A stretch of DNA of 64,000 bases from Streptomyces akebiae (GTDB taxonomy: Bacteria > Actinomycetota > Actinomycetes > Streptomycetales > Streptomycetaceae): the NCBI RefSeq assembly GCF_019599145.1, contig NZ_CP080647.1, forward strand, positions 10,168,001 to 10,232,000. The letters run 5' to 3'. How positions within the stretch are numbered: position 1 is the first letter of the stretch; each line of letters opens with the position of its first letter. Position numbers and translations under genes: made by a program. The notes under the pieces were generated by a model. It was not told where the DNA came from. It was given only the letters and a program-made list of their open reading frames with translations, and searched no databases. Below, piece after piece: positions 17,673-26,341 of the stretch.

Positions 17673-19440
17673 CCAAGGTGTTGATCGCCAACCGAGGCGA
17701 AATCGCTGTCCGCGTCGCCCGGGCGTGCCGGGACGCCGGGATCGCGAGCGTGGCCGTGTATGCCGATCCGGACCGGGACGCGCTGCATGTGCGGGCCGCG
17801 GACGAGGCGTTCGCGTTGGGCGGTGACACTCCGGCGACCAGCTATCTGGACATGGGCAAGGTGCTCCAGGCGGCGAAGGACGCGGGTGCGGACGCGGTCC
17901 ACCCGGGCTATGGGTTCCTCTCGGAGAACGCGGAGTTCGCGCAGGCGGTCCTGGACGCGGGTCTGATCTGGATCGGTCCGCCGCCGCAGGCGATCCGTGA
18001 CCTGGGCGACAAGGTGGCGGCCCGTCACATCGCCCAGCGTGCGGGCGCCCCGCTGGTCGCGGGCACTCCCGACCCGGTCGCGGGCGCGGAGGAGGTCGTG
18101 GCGTTCGCGCGGGAGCACGGTCTGCCGATCGCGATCAAGGCGGCCTTCGGCGGTGGCGGACGCGGTCTGAAGGTGGCCCGCACCCTGGAGGAGGTGCCCG
18201 AGCTGTACGACTCCGCCGTGCGTGAGGCGGTCGCGGCGTTCGGGCGGGGCGAGTGCTTCGTGGAGCGCTACCTCGACAAGCCCCGCCACGTGGAGACGCA
18301 GTGCCTGGCCGACTCCCACGGCAACGTGGTCGTGGTCTCCACCCGTGACTGCTCCCTGCAGCGCCGCCACCAGAAACTGGTCGAGGAGGCCCCCGCCCCT
18401 TCCTGTCCCCGGCGCAGAACGAACAGCTGTACGCGGCGTCGAAGGCGATCCTGAAGGAGGCCGGCTACGTCGGCGCCGGCACGGTGGAGTTCCTCGTCGG
18501 CGCCGACGGCACGATCTCCTTCCTGGAGGTCAACACCCGCCTGCAGGTCGAGCACCCGGTCACCGAGGAAGTCACCGGCATCGACCTGGTCCGCGAGATG
18601 TTCCGCATCGCCGACGGCGAGGAACTCGGCTACGACGACCCGCCCCTGCGCGGACACTCCTTGGAGTTCCGCATCAACGGCGAGGACCCCGGCCGGGGCT
18701 TCCTGCCCGCCCCCGGCACCGTCACCACCTTCACCGCCCCCACCGGCCCCGGCGTCCGCCTGGACGCCGGCGTGGAAGCCGGCAGCGTGATCGGCCCGGC
18801 CTGGGACTCCCTGCTCGCCAAACTGGTCATCACCGGCGCCACCCGAAAGCAGGCCCTGCAGCGCGCCGCCCGCGCGCTTCAGGAGTTCACCGTCGAGGGC
18901 ATGGCCACCGCGATCCCCTTCCACCGCGCAGTCGTCACCGACCCGGCCTTCGCCCCCGAACTGACCGGCTCCACCGAACCGTTCACCGTCCACACCCGCT
19001 GGATCGAGACCGAGTTCGTCAACGACATCAAGCCCTTCGCGGCCCCCGCCGACACCGACACCGACGACGACGCCGACCGCGAGACCATCGTCGTCGAGGT
19101 CGGCGGCAAACGCCTGGAAGTCTCCCTGCCCGCCGCCCTGGGCATGACCCTGGCCCGCACCGGCCTCGCCGCCGGCGCCAAGCCCAAACGCCGCGCCGCC
19201 AAGAAGTCCGGCCCGGCCGCCTCCGGCGACACCCTCGCCTCCCCCATGCAGGGCACCATCGTCAAGGTCGCCGTCGAAGAAGGCCAGGAAGTCAAGGAAG
19301 GCGACCTCGTCGTCGTCCTGGAAGCCATGAAGATGGAACAGCCCCTCAACGCCCACCGCTCCGGCACCATCAAGGGCCTCACCGCCGAAGTCGGCGCCGC
19401 CCTCACCTCCGGCGCCGTCATCTGCGAAATCAAGGACTGA
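17666..19440 (+). pseudogene. Biotin carboxylase/BCCP alpha subunit, frameshifted
   Basis: This is the alpha subunit of an acyl-CoA carboxylase, about 590 residues when joined. The first part begins [17 protein letters not shown] and continues through the ATP-grasp region [13 protein letters not shown] to [17 protein letters not shown]. The second, in another frame, continues with [18 protein letters not shown] and ends in the biotinyl domain with EAMKMEQPL, whose first Lys is the biotin site. The frame breaks at the C tract 18396-18399. A fifth C would restore [15 protein letters not shown]. The start ATG 17666 (or GTG 17660) overlaps the upstream stop. This is the same kind of lesion as in the beta-subunit gene. 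Confidence 0.85.
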
Positions 19441-19460
19441 CCCACACAGCCGAACAACCG

Positions 19461-19496
19461 CATCCCCGCGCCCCACGCTTCAGGGGCGCGGGGATG
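19461..19496 (+). terminator. Stem-loop terminator after carboxylase operon
   Basis: A perfect 14-bp stem CATCCCCGCGCCCC (19461-19474) / GGGGCGCGGGGATG (19483-19496) with an 8-base loop lies 20 bases after the alpha-subunit stop. It is a common form of Streptomyces terminator. Confidence 0.8.
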
Positions 19497-19609
19497 TGCG
19501 CGACCAGCCCCACACCCGTACCCGCGCAACCCTGCCTACGCCGTCCACCGAGGCGCTGCGCGCACCGCCCGCCCCACGAGTGAGCGTCCCGCACCCCTCG
19601 AACCAGTCA

Positions 19610-19624
19610 GTTGCTTGATGCAAC
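19610..19624. promoter_or_regulatory. HxlR operator (autoregulatory site)
   Basis: GTTGCTTGATGCAAC has perfect 5-bp arms around five bases and ends 16 bases before the HxlR start. Near-identical 15-mers lie at 20652 and 20686 in front of the iron-sulfur protein gene, which ties the regulator to that gene. Confidence 0.6.
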
Positions 19625-19640
19625 GTGATACATTCGCAGT

Positions 19641-20105
19641 ATGTTGGGCCAAACGTACGACAGTCAGCTGTGCTCCATCGCCAGGACTCTGGAGGTTGTG
19701 GGCGAGCGCTGGACCTTGCTGATCATTCGCGACGCGCAGCTTGGCCTGCGCCGGTTCGAGGAGTTTCAGGACAGTCTCGGTATCGCACGCAATGTGCTCA
19801 CCAACCGCCTCTCCAAGCTGGTCGACGAGGGGCTGCTGGATCGGGTCAGTTACCAGGAGCGGCCGACCCGCTACGAGTACCAGCCGACGAGCAAGGGCAA
19901 GGCCCTGCTCACCGCGGTGCTCGCCCTGATGCACTGGGGCGATGAGTACGCCGCGGATCCGGCCGGCCCTCCGCGGATCACGAGCCATGTGGGATGTGGA
20001 GGCAACGTCCGGGAGCAGCTCGTGTGCACCACCTGCGGACAGGTCGTGGGCCCGGACGCCGTTCACCTGCTTCCCGGCCCGGCGCTGACCGGCCAGCCGG
20101 CCTGA
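19641..20105 (+). CDS. HxlR-family transcriptional regulator
   Basis: This 154-residue winged-helix regulator has the HxlR signature CSIARTLEVVGERWTLLIIR at residues 11-30, then RFEEFQDSLGIARNVLTNRL (recognition helix region) and the wing ERPTRYEYQPTSKG. The C-terminal extension has a Cys pattern (CGG, then CTTCG about ten residues later) that could bind zinc or a thiol-reactive ligand. HxlR proteins often respond to aldehydes, thiols or redox signals. The shared operator indicates that it controls itself and the two genes to the right. The start is the ATG at 19641, close to the operator. Confidence 0.85.
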   Translation: MLGQTYDSQLCSIARTLEVVGERWTLLIIRDAQLGLRRFEEFQDSLGIARNVLTNRLSKLVDEGLLDRVSYQERPTRYEYQPTSKGKALLTAVLALMHWGDEYAADPAGPPRITSHVGCGGNVREQLVCTTCGQVVGPDAVHLLPGPALTGQPA

Positions 20106-20187
20106 CATCCGAGACGCTCCCCGATGGACTTGCCACCCGCCGGACTCTCAACGATGCCCCTCCGTGGCGTGACCTGTCGCGCCGCTG

Positions 20188-20223
20188 ACGGCGAGCGCCG
20201 CCCGTCGGGGTGGCGTTCGCCGT
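20188..20223 (+). terminator. Stem-loop after HxlR gene
   Basis: ACGGCGAGCGCC (20188-20199) pairs with GGCGTTCGCCGT (20212-20223) across a 12-base loop, with one G-U pair in the RNA. It is a likely terminator separating the regulator transcript from the next gene. Confidence 0.55.
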
Positions 20224-20370
20224 GACTGCGGAGACGGTGACCGGCGGCGCGCGGTCCGCCTCTGCCTGAGCAGCGGGCGTGCCCGCTGACCTCTCGCCGC
20301 GTTCTACTTCTGCGACATCCCGCCCGGCTTCTTTCGGCTTCGTTCGTGACGCCGCGAGGGGCCGGGCCCC

Positions 20371-20400
20371 TCCCTTTCTCTCCGGTCCCTTTCTCTCCGG
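20371..20400. repeat. Tandem 15-bp direct repeat
   Basis: TCCCTTTCTCTCCGG occurs twice without a gap (20371-20385, 20386-20400) in otherwise non-coding DNA. No function is evident. Confidence 0.6.
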
Positions 20401-20651
20401 CGGCAGCGGTAGTTGCCTGCCGACCGGATGGCGAATCCCTGGCGCACCTCCCGCCTCTGGCCGCCGTGAGTGAACCACCCGGGCGCACCCCTTACCGCTG
20501 CCGCTGCCCCGGCCGGTCGCTGTAGTCGCCAGGGGCGCGGCCCGTGCTCGCGGCTCAGCGAATGGAACCGCTGAAGTCCCTTGGCCGACTCGGCGGTTGG
20601 GCTCGTATGCAGCGGAAACGCAACAGAATGATCGCGGGCTCCCTGCAAAGT

Positions 20652-20700
20652 TGCTTCACGAAACTCACGCGGCTAAGGTTCGAGTTGCTTCATGAAACTT
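20652..20700 (+). promoter_or_regulatory. Two HxlR-type operators upstream of the Fe-S protein gene
   Basis: GTTGCTTCACGAAAC (20652-20666) and GTTGCTTCATGAAAC (20686-20700) differ at one base and are 34 bases apart. Both match the site before the HxlR gene as GTTGCTTSAYGMAAC. The second contains the perfect palindrome TTCATGAA. They lie 28-77 bases before the start codon. Confidence 0.65.
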
Positions 20701-20728
20701 GCTCACACCCACCGTGAGGTGACGCTCC

Positions 20729-22072
20729 ATGGCCAGGAACAAACTCGAAGACCATCCCACCGTCGTCCAAGCCCGCCGACGCGACCGCACCGCCACCCGG
20801 CCCGCCGAGCCGCTGGACGCGGCGTGGCTGCGCCAGCTGTGTCTCGACGCGGGCGCGGACGACGTCGGCTTCGTCGAGATCGACCGGCCGGACATCGCCG
20901 ACCAGCGAGAGGACCTCGGTGCCGCGCTGCCGGGTGTCCGGACGTTGATCAGCTTCGTGACCCGAATGAACCGGGAGAACATCCGCACTCCCGCGCGCTC
21001 GGTCGCCAACCTGGAGTTCCATCACACGGGCGACCACACCAACGAGGTCGGTCGGCACGTGGTGGGCGAGCTGGAAGCGATGGGCGTGCGTGCCATCAAC
21101 CCCGCGATGGGTTTTCCGATGGAGATGGACAATTTCCCCAGGAAGGTGTGGGTCGTCTCGCACAAGCCGGTCGCCGTGGCGGCGGGGCTCGGCAAGATGG
21201 GTATCCACCGCAATGTCATCCACCCGAAATTCGGCAACTTCATTCTGCTGGGCACGATCCTTATCGATGCCGAGGTCAGCGAATACACCCGGCCGATCGA
21301 GTACAACCCGTGCCTGGAATGCAAGCTGTGTGTGACGGCCTGCCCGACCGGGGCGATCGCCTCCGACGGTCACTTCAACTTCTCCGCCTGCTACACGCAC
21401 AACTACCGCGAATTCATGGGTGGCTTCGGTGACTGGGCCGAGCAGGTCGCGGAAAGCCGTAACGCCCACGACTACCGGGCGCGAGTGAGCGACAGCGAGA
21501 GCGCCTCGATGTGGCAGAGCCTGTCCTTCGGCGCCAACTACAAAGCGGCCTACTGCATGTCGGTCTGCCCGGCCGGCGAGGACGTCATCGGCCCTTGGCT
21601 GGACGACCGCAAGGCGCATCTGACCCAGGTCGTACGTCCACTGATGGACAAGGAGGAGACCGTCTACGTCGTCCCGGGCTCCGACGCCGAGCAGCACGTG
21701 GCCGACCGGTTCCCGAACAAGCGCACGAAGTATGTGGCGATGAGCTTGCGAGCGAACAGCATCGACGGTCTGGTGGAGGGCCTGCCGCTGATCTTCCAGC
21801 GCGAACAGGCCAAGGACATCTCCGCCACCTACCACTTCACCTTCACCGGCGACGAGTCCCGGCAGATCACCGTGACCATCCGCGACCGCGAGCTCGATGT
21901 CGCCGACGGACATCACGGTGAGCCGGATCTCAGGATCACCGCCGACACGCGCACCTGGCTGCGTTTCCTCGCCAAGCCGTCGATGTTGGCGTGGGCGCTG
22001 GTGCGTCGCCAGATCAAGCTGCAGGGCTCCCCGCGACTGCTACGTGACTTCGGCCGCTGCTTCCCGTCCTGA
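20729..22072 (+). CDS. QueG/reductive-dehalogenase-like 4Fe-4S protein fused to SCP2 domain
   Basis: This 447-residue protein has no signal peptide, so it is probably cytoplasmic. The N-terminal part (about residues 25-200) resembles the cobalamin-binding fold of epoxyqueuosine reductase QueG and of reductive dehalogenases (LCLDAGADDVGFVEIDRP, GLGKMGIHRNVIHPKFGNF). A dicluster ferredoxin region follows with CLECKLCVTACPTGAI (about 203) and CMSVCPAGEDVIG (about 280), the paired CxxCxxCxxxCP pattern. The last 100 residues are an SCP2-type lipid-binding domain (ATYHFTFTGDES ... LRITADTRTWLRFL). GAGGTGA precedes the ATG. The electron donor is probably the next gene product. The substrate is unknown, and a hydrophobic or sterol-like compound is only an inference. 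Confidence 0.75.
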   Translation: MARNKLEDHPTVVQARRRDRTATRPAEPLDAAWLRQLCLDAGADDVGFVEIDRPDIADQREDLGAALPGVRTLISFVTRMNRENIRTPARSVANLEFHHTGDHTNEVGRHVVGELEAMGVRAINPAMGFPMEMDNFPRKVWVVSHKPVAVAAGLGKMGIHRNVIHPKFGNFILLGTILIDAEVSEYTRPIEYNPCLECKLCVTACPTGAIASDGHFNFSACYTHNYREFMGGFGDWAEQVAESRNAHDYRARVSDSESASMWQSLSFGANYKAAYCMSVCPAGEDVIGPWLDDRKAHLTQVVRPLMDKEETVYVVPGSDAEQHVADRFPNKRTKYVAMSLRANSIDGLVEGLPLIFQREQAKDISATYHFTFTGDESRQITVTIRDRELDVADGHHGEPDLRITADTRTWLRFLAKPSMLAWALVRRQIKLQGSPRLLRDFGRCFPS

Positions 22073-22135
22073 TCGGCCAGAAGCCGGAGAAGAACGCATC
22101 ACCGAATCATCACTGTGAGAAGGGAAAGACGGATC

Positions 22136-23098
22136 ATGAGCACTCTCGGCGCCGAAGTCGAGTTCGACCTCGTGGTGGAACGCAAGGAGACGATGGCCGA
22201 AGGCGTCGTGCTGTTGACGCTGCGCGACCCGGAAGGCCGTCCCCTGCCGGAATGGCAGCCCGGAGCCCACATCGATCTGATACTGCGAGCCGACCTGGTC
22301 CGGCAGTACTCACTGTGCGGAGACCCGGGGGACCGGTCCCGCTTTCAGCTCGCGGTGCTGCGGGAACCGGAAAGTCGCGGCGGGTCGAGCCATGTGCACG
22401 ACGTGCTCGCGGAAGGTGAGTCGGTGCGCATACGCGGGCCACGCAACCACTTTCCGCTCGTGAAGGCCAAGAGCTACCTGTTTATCGCGGGCGGAATCGG
22501 GATCACCCCCATCCTGCCCATGGTGGCAGCCGTCAACGCGACCCGCGCCGACTGGCGCCTCGTCTACGGGGGCCGCACCCGAGCTTCGATGGCGTTCGGT
22601 GAGACCCTGCAGCGGGCCTACGGAGACCGGGTGAGCCTGCGGCCGCAGGATGAGTACGGGCTGCTGGACCTGCCTTCGCTACTCGGCAAGCCGCAACGGA
22701 AGACCGCTGTCTACAGCTGCGGCCCGGAACCGCTCCTCGCGGCGGTCGAGGCAGGCTGCGCGAAGTGGCCGAGCGGATCTCTGCACCTGGAGCGCTTCGC
22801 GCCGAAGCAGGACCTCGCCGCCGGGCCTCAGAGCAGCTTCGAGGTCGAGCTGGCCCAGTCCGGCAAGACCTTGCTGGTCTCTGAGGACATGTCGATTCTT
22901 GAGGCCGTCGAAGCTGCCGGTGTGCCGGTGATGACCTCCTGCGAGGAGGGAATCTGCGGGACCTGCGAGACGAAGGTGTTGGCCGGGGACATCGACCACC
23001 GCGACTCGGTCCTGAACGACCAGGAGCGCGCCGCGGGCGACACCATGATGATCTGCGTCTCCCGGGCCAAGGGAAACCGGCTGGTCCTCGACGTCTGA
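22136..23098 (+). CDS. Phthalate-dioxygenase-reductase-like flavin/2Fe-2S reductase
   Basis: This 320-residue NAD(P)H-dependent electron-transfer protein has three domains: flavin (RQYSLCGDP, the RxYS motif), nucleotide binding (FIAGGIGITPILPM, CGPEPLL) and a C-terminal plant-type 2Fe-2S ferredoxin (CEEGICGTCETKVL with a later Cys). This is the order seen in phthalate dioxygenase reductase and vanillate demethylase reductase. No oxygenase gene is nearby. The upstream neighbour is the dicluster Fe-S/SCP2 protein, which it probably reduces. The ATG at 22136 was preferred to an in-frame start seven codons earlier, because the family begins there and GAAGGGAAAG lies upstream. Confidence 0.85.
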   Translation: MSTLGAEVEFDLVVERKETMAEGVVLLTLRDPEGRPLPEWQPGAHIDLILRADLVRQYSLCGDPGDRSRFQLAVLREPESRGGSSHVHDVLAEGESVRIRGPRNHFPLVKAKSYLFIAGGIGITPILPMVAAVNATRADWRLVYGGRTRASMAFGETLQRAYGDRVSLRPQDEYGLLDLPSLLGKPQRKTAVYSCGPEPLLAAVEAGCAKWPSGSLHLERFAPKQDLAAGPQSSFEVELAQSGKTLLVSEDMSILEAVEAAGVPVMTSCEEGICGTCETKVLAGDIDHRDSVLNDQERAAGDTMMICVSRAKGNRLVLDV

Positions 23099-23661
23099 CC
23101 CACTGCGGGATCGATGACGGGCGCGTCAGCCCGGCCCTTCCACCACAAGCGGGACGGCGCGCCTCACCGTTTCAGCTCTCCACTCCGCGCTCATCACCCG
23201 CACTGCCCGAGCGGCCCCGTGCCGCGGCCGGTACTCGATGAAGCCGATCGGGAATCCCGTCCTCTGACTGTCTCGGTCAGGCCGGGGGCTCCGACCGGAC
23301 TCGCTCACTCCGAAGGTCGCGCTCAGGTCGCGCTCGTCGTACTCGCCCGCGCTTTCTCGCCTCGCCGGCGCGGGCGAACACGGCCGCCGTCATGCCTTCC
23401 ACCCACCTGCCGTCGGCCCGCGCACCCTGCAAGCGCCGTCACGGCAGGCAGCGCAGCTTTTCCCAGCGGGGGCGAGTCACTCGCGGACGTTCTCCTCACC
23501 GTGGTCGGATCTGTCTCACGACACGGCCGGCACCCATGGCGCCTACGTCGTCTCGCGTTGGATGAGGGTGAGGATGTCCCGCGCGGCGGGCCGACTCGGC
23601 GCTGCGGGGGCCGGAGCGCCGACCGTCGAGAGGATGCCGACGGTGAGATTGTCGGCTGCTC
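23099..23661. other. Region without a recognisable gene
   Basis: These are 563 bases after the reductase gene. Long open frames exist on both strands, but their translations are Arg/Pro/Ser-rich with no family pattern. Leftward, a short open segment ending near 23540 (reading ARDILTLIQRETT before a stop) could be the tail of a lost gene. It is best regarded as decayed DNA leading into the broken hydrolase. Confidence 0.35.
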
Positions 23662-24055
23662 CAGCCCCGCTTCGAGCCTGTCGCGGACGCCTTCACCGAC
23701 AATTTCCGCCACCGCGGCGACACAGCGGCGGCTGTACGCGGCCACGGTCGGCGAGGTCGACGGAGTCAGACTGCTGGACCCGGACAGCGTCCGCGATGCC
23801 CTCGTGGTGCGCTCCGAGGGCCGCCCGTTCGTGGGCCCCGACACGGGCAGCGGCTGGGGCACCGGCTTCATGACCAGCTCCACCCACCGGCCGATGATCG
23901 GCCCCGGCAGCTTCGGCCACGGCGGGCTGGGCGGCTGCCTCGGCTTCGCGCACCCGGAATCAGAGATCGCCTTCGCCTACCAGACCGCACAGCCCGGTGG
24001 CCTTCCCGACGACCGGGCCGACGCGCTCAGCCGCGCGCTACGCGCCTGCCTGTGA
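23662..24055 (+). pseudogene. Serine hydrolase (class C beta-lactamase-like) remnant
   Basis: Two ends of an EstB/beta-lactamase-type hydrolase are joined with the middle missing. From 23662 one frame reads RFEPVADAFTDNFRHRGDTAAAV, the usual beginning after the first few residues. From about 23727 another frame reads the C-terminal quarter, DGVRLLDPDSVRDALVV, then GWGTGFMTSS, FGHGGLGGCLGFAHPE and FAYQTAQPGGLPDDRADAL. The SxxK and YxN catalytic segments that lie between are absent, so no activity is expected. Confidence 0.7.
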
Positions 24056-24113
24056 AGCCCGGCTCCGGCAGGCCACCTCCGCACCGGTCCACCGAAGAAC
24101 GAGAGATCAGGCC

Positions 24114-24465
24114 ATGACCACGACACGTCCGCGTCCCACCGCTCTGGCACCCCCGAGCCCTGGCCGTCCGCACGGCGGACCGGCTCCTGACCCGCCTGAT
24201 GAGGTTGCCGGGCACCGGACAGGGCTACCGGGTCGAGCGGAACCTGCCGACGCCCGCGCGCGACGGCGCCGTCCTGGTGACGGACCACTACGCCCCTCGC
24301 ACCAGCCGGCCGAAGGGCACGGTCCTCATACGCACACCGTACGGACGCGGCTTTCCCAGCAACCTGGAGGCGAGGGTCCACGCGGGCCGCGGCTATCACG
24401 TCGTGCTGCAGAGCTGCCGCGGCACGTTCGGCTCCACGGGAGACTTCTATCGAACAGACCTTTGA
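24114..24465 (+). pseudogene. N-terminal fragment of a CocE/NonD hydrolase, frameshifted
   Basis: From ATG 24114 the frame begins MTTTRPRPTALAPPS. One surplus C near 24160-24170 then moves the reading to another frame, which continues LAVRTADRLLTRLMRLPG, GYRVERNLPTPARDGAVL, LIRTPYGRGFPSNLEARV and LQSCRGTFGSTGDF before a stop at 24465. This is the start of an S15/CocE-type hydrolase. Everything after the first 110 residues, including the catalytic triad, is gone. Two intact relatives are at 28766 and 31300. Confidence 0.7.
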
Positions 24466-24552
24466 GCGCGGCGCCTGCCCGACACCGGGTCCGCCTGCTG
24501 ACAGCGGGCGGGCTCCCACTCCATCCGAGCGACGCATCGCTGCCGCCGGGCT

Positions 24553-25242
24553 TTACCTGGGCGTCGAAACCTGATCCCTGGGTGAGCTGACAGCCGCGGA
24601 AGGAGGCTCGGATGCGTCCTGCCCCGAACTGAGTCCGTCCAGCAGGAGGTCCCCGAGCTCGGAGAAGGCATCGCCGGCGGTCAGGCCGGTGCTCTCCAGA
24701 AGGGCCCCCGACTGGACTGCGTCGATGGTCACCGCCACCACCTGGGCGGCGAAGTGTCCGTTGAGTGCGCGGAAAACGCCGGCCCGCACGCCCTCCTCGA
24801 TCAGTTCGTGGACGCGGTGCGCGGCAGCGGCGGAGTTCTTGTGGTAGATCCGCGCCGTCGGCTCGTAACCCACCATGTCGTCGTAGAAGGCGTGGGAATG
24901 CCGACGCATGGCCGTGCCGACGCCGACGAGGTAGACCCGGATGCGCTGCCTCGGATCGGGCTCGGTCTGAACCGCCTGCTCGATCTCGGCTGTCGCATTC
25001 CGGAAGAAGGTGCGGGTGACCGCCAGCACCAGCTGTTCCTTCGTGGAGGCGAGGCTGTACAGCGTCGCCTTGGAGCAGCCCAGTCGTTGGGCCAGCTCAT
25101 CCATGGTCACCGCGGTGAAGCCTTCGGCGAGGATGATGGCCTCGGCCTGGCGCAGCAACTCCTCCCGTCGACGAGTGTCGACGACCCGCCTGCGTGCAGT
25201 TCGGCGGGGGCGTCGGTCGCGCGGGTCAGTTTGGGCCGTCAC
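24553..25242 (-). CDS. TetR-family regulator, probable repressor of the hydrolase operon
   Basis: This 229-residue TetR protein follows a basic N-terminal tail (PRRTARRRVVDTRRREEL). The helix-turn-helix is about residues 40-75 (MDELAQRLGCSKATLYSLAS), and the ligand domain has a long helix with MRRHSHAFYDDMVGYEP. It begins at GTG 25242. It lies at the 3' end of the leftward run that starts with the CocE/NonD hydrolase at 30517. If cotranscribed, it would be controlled by the palindromic operator at 30571-30584, which fits an autoregulated repressor (inference). Confidence 0.8.
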   Translation of the reverse strand: MTAQTDPRDRRPRRTARRRVVDTRRREELLRQAEAIILAEGFTAVTMDELAQRLGCSKATLYSLASTKEQLVLAVTRTFFRNATAEIEQAVQTEPDPRQRIRVYLVGVGTAMRRHSHAFYDDMVGYEPTARIYHKNSAAAAHRVHELIEEGVRAGVFRALNGHFAAQVVAVTIDAVQSGALLESTGLTAGDAFSELGDLLLDGLSSGQDASEPPSAAVSSPRDQVSTPR

Positions 25243-25568
25243 CGCAGCAGTCTCCCATGAGAGTCCTGCCCGAAGCGCCGGGTGGTCCTCCTGGCCGGAA
25301 GGCCGAGCTCACGGTCCGTCCGAGCCGGGTGCTGAACGTCTCGGCCAGATCCTCCCCGCTGATCGCCGGGTACTGCCCGACGGAGACGACGCCGGTGATG
25401 TCCGTACGTTCGAACAGCACGGTGGCGGCGTCGGCGATGTCCAGGTGCGAGGCCCACGAGGCGCGGAAGCCGCTGGGCAGCGAGTAGCGCAGCACGTCCT
25501 CATCGCGGCCGCCCGCGATGACGCTCGGCAGCAGCAGGTTCTCGACGGCGAAGCCCCCGTCGCCGCGT
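25226..25568 (-). pseudogene. NmrA-like oxidoreductase fragment
   Basis: Only the middle and C-terminal part of an NAD(P)H-binding NmrA-type protein is present: FAVENLLLPSVIAGGRDEDV, RASWASHLDIADAATVLF and FSTRLGRTV. The frame then runs into non-homologous residues and stops inside the start of the TetR gene. The dinucleotide-binding N-terminus is missing. It lies between the SDR gene and the TetR gene, so the operon may have lost a gene here. Confidence 0.6.
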
Positions 25569-25582
25569 GACCGTCGAAGCCG

Positions 25583-26341
25583 CTACCGGATCGAGGATCC
25601 GATGGAGATGCCGCCGTCCACGTCGAGGACCACACCGGTGATGTAGCCGGCTGCTTCACTGGCGAGGAAGGCCGCGGCTTCCGCGATGTCCTCGGGCCTG
25701 CCGGTGTGGCGCATGGGGACCTTGTTGGTGAGCTTGTCGCGTGCGGGGCCGTTCATGGAGGCGAGCATGGGGGTCTCGATGAGGCCGGGGGCGATGGCGT
25801 TGGCGGTGATGCCGTGGCGGGCGCCCTCCAGCGCGAGGGTGCGGGTCATGCCGACGATGCCCGCCTTGGCGGCCACGTAGTTCGTCTGACCGAAGTTCCC
25901 GCGCCATGACATGGAGGAGAAGCTGACGATGCGTCCGTAGCCCTGCCGCTTCATCGGGCCGAACGCGGCGCGGGCGCAGTGGAAGCCGCCGGTGAGGCTG
26001 ACGCCGACGACCGCGTGCCAGTCGTCGTCGGTGATGTCCTCGACGCGGTTGTCGCGGATGATGCCGGCGTTGTTGACCAGCACATCGAGGCGGCCGAGAT
26101 CGGCGGTGACACCGTCGATCCAGGCGTTGACCTGGGCCGAGTCGGTCACGTCCACCCGGTCGGTGCGGAGTTTCGCGTCGTGGGCGTCGGTGATGGTCCC
26201 GGCGGCGTCGGTGAGGGCCTGTTCGTTGAGGTCGGCCAGTGCGACGGTGGCGCCCTCGGCGGCGAACCGGGTCGCCATGGCCAGGCCGAGACCCTGTGCG
26301 GCGCCGGTGATGGCGACGACCCGTCCCTGGTAGCGGTTCAC
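25583..26341 (-). CDS. SDR, FabG-like 3-oxoacyl reductase/3-hydroxyacyl dehydrogenase
   Basis: This 252-residue classical SDR has VVAITGAAQGLGLAMATRF (TGxxxGxG), LVNNAGIIRD (NNAG), SFSSMSWRGNFGQTNYVAAK (Ser, Tyr and Lys of the catalytic set) and the PGLIETPM and VLDVDGG ends of FabG-type enzymes. It probably oxidises or reduces a 3-hydroxy/3-oxoacyl-CoA made by the hydratase encoded just upstream. The GTG start at 26341 overlaps that gene's stop by four bases (GTGA), so translation is coupled. The longer open frame extending right of 26341 belongs to other genes read out of frame. Confidence 0.85.
   Translation of the reverse strand: MNRYQGRVVAITGAAQGLGLAMATRFAAEGATVALADLNEQALTDAAGTITDAHDAKLRTDRVDVTDSAQVNAWIDGVTADLGRLDVLVNNAGIIRDNRVEDITDDDWHAVVGVSLTGGFHCARAAFGPMKRQGYGRIVSFSSMSWRGNFGQTNYVAAKAGIVGMTRTLALEGARHGITANAIAPGLIETPMLASMNGPARDKLTNKVPMRHTGRPEDIAEAAAFLASEAAGYITGVVLDVDGGISIGSSIR

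Larger units (their letters stand above)
20106..20651. other. Intergenic region with terminator and tandem repeat
   Basis: This is a 546-base stretch after the HxlR gene with no recognisable gene. It holds a 12-bp stem-loop (20188-20223) and a tandem 15-bp repeat (20371-20400). The frames crossing it show no family resemblance. Confidence 0.4.

Noticed and set aside
22136..23098. Reductase of a ring-hydroxylating or demethylating oxygenase
   Set aside because: The domain order fits, but there is no Rieske oxygenase gene in the window. The adjacent partner is the dicluster Fe-S protein.
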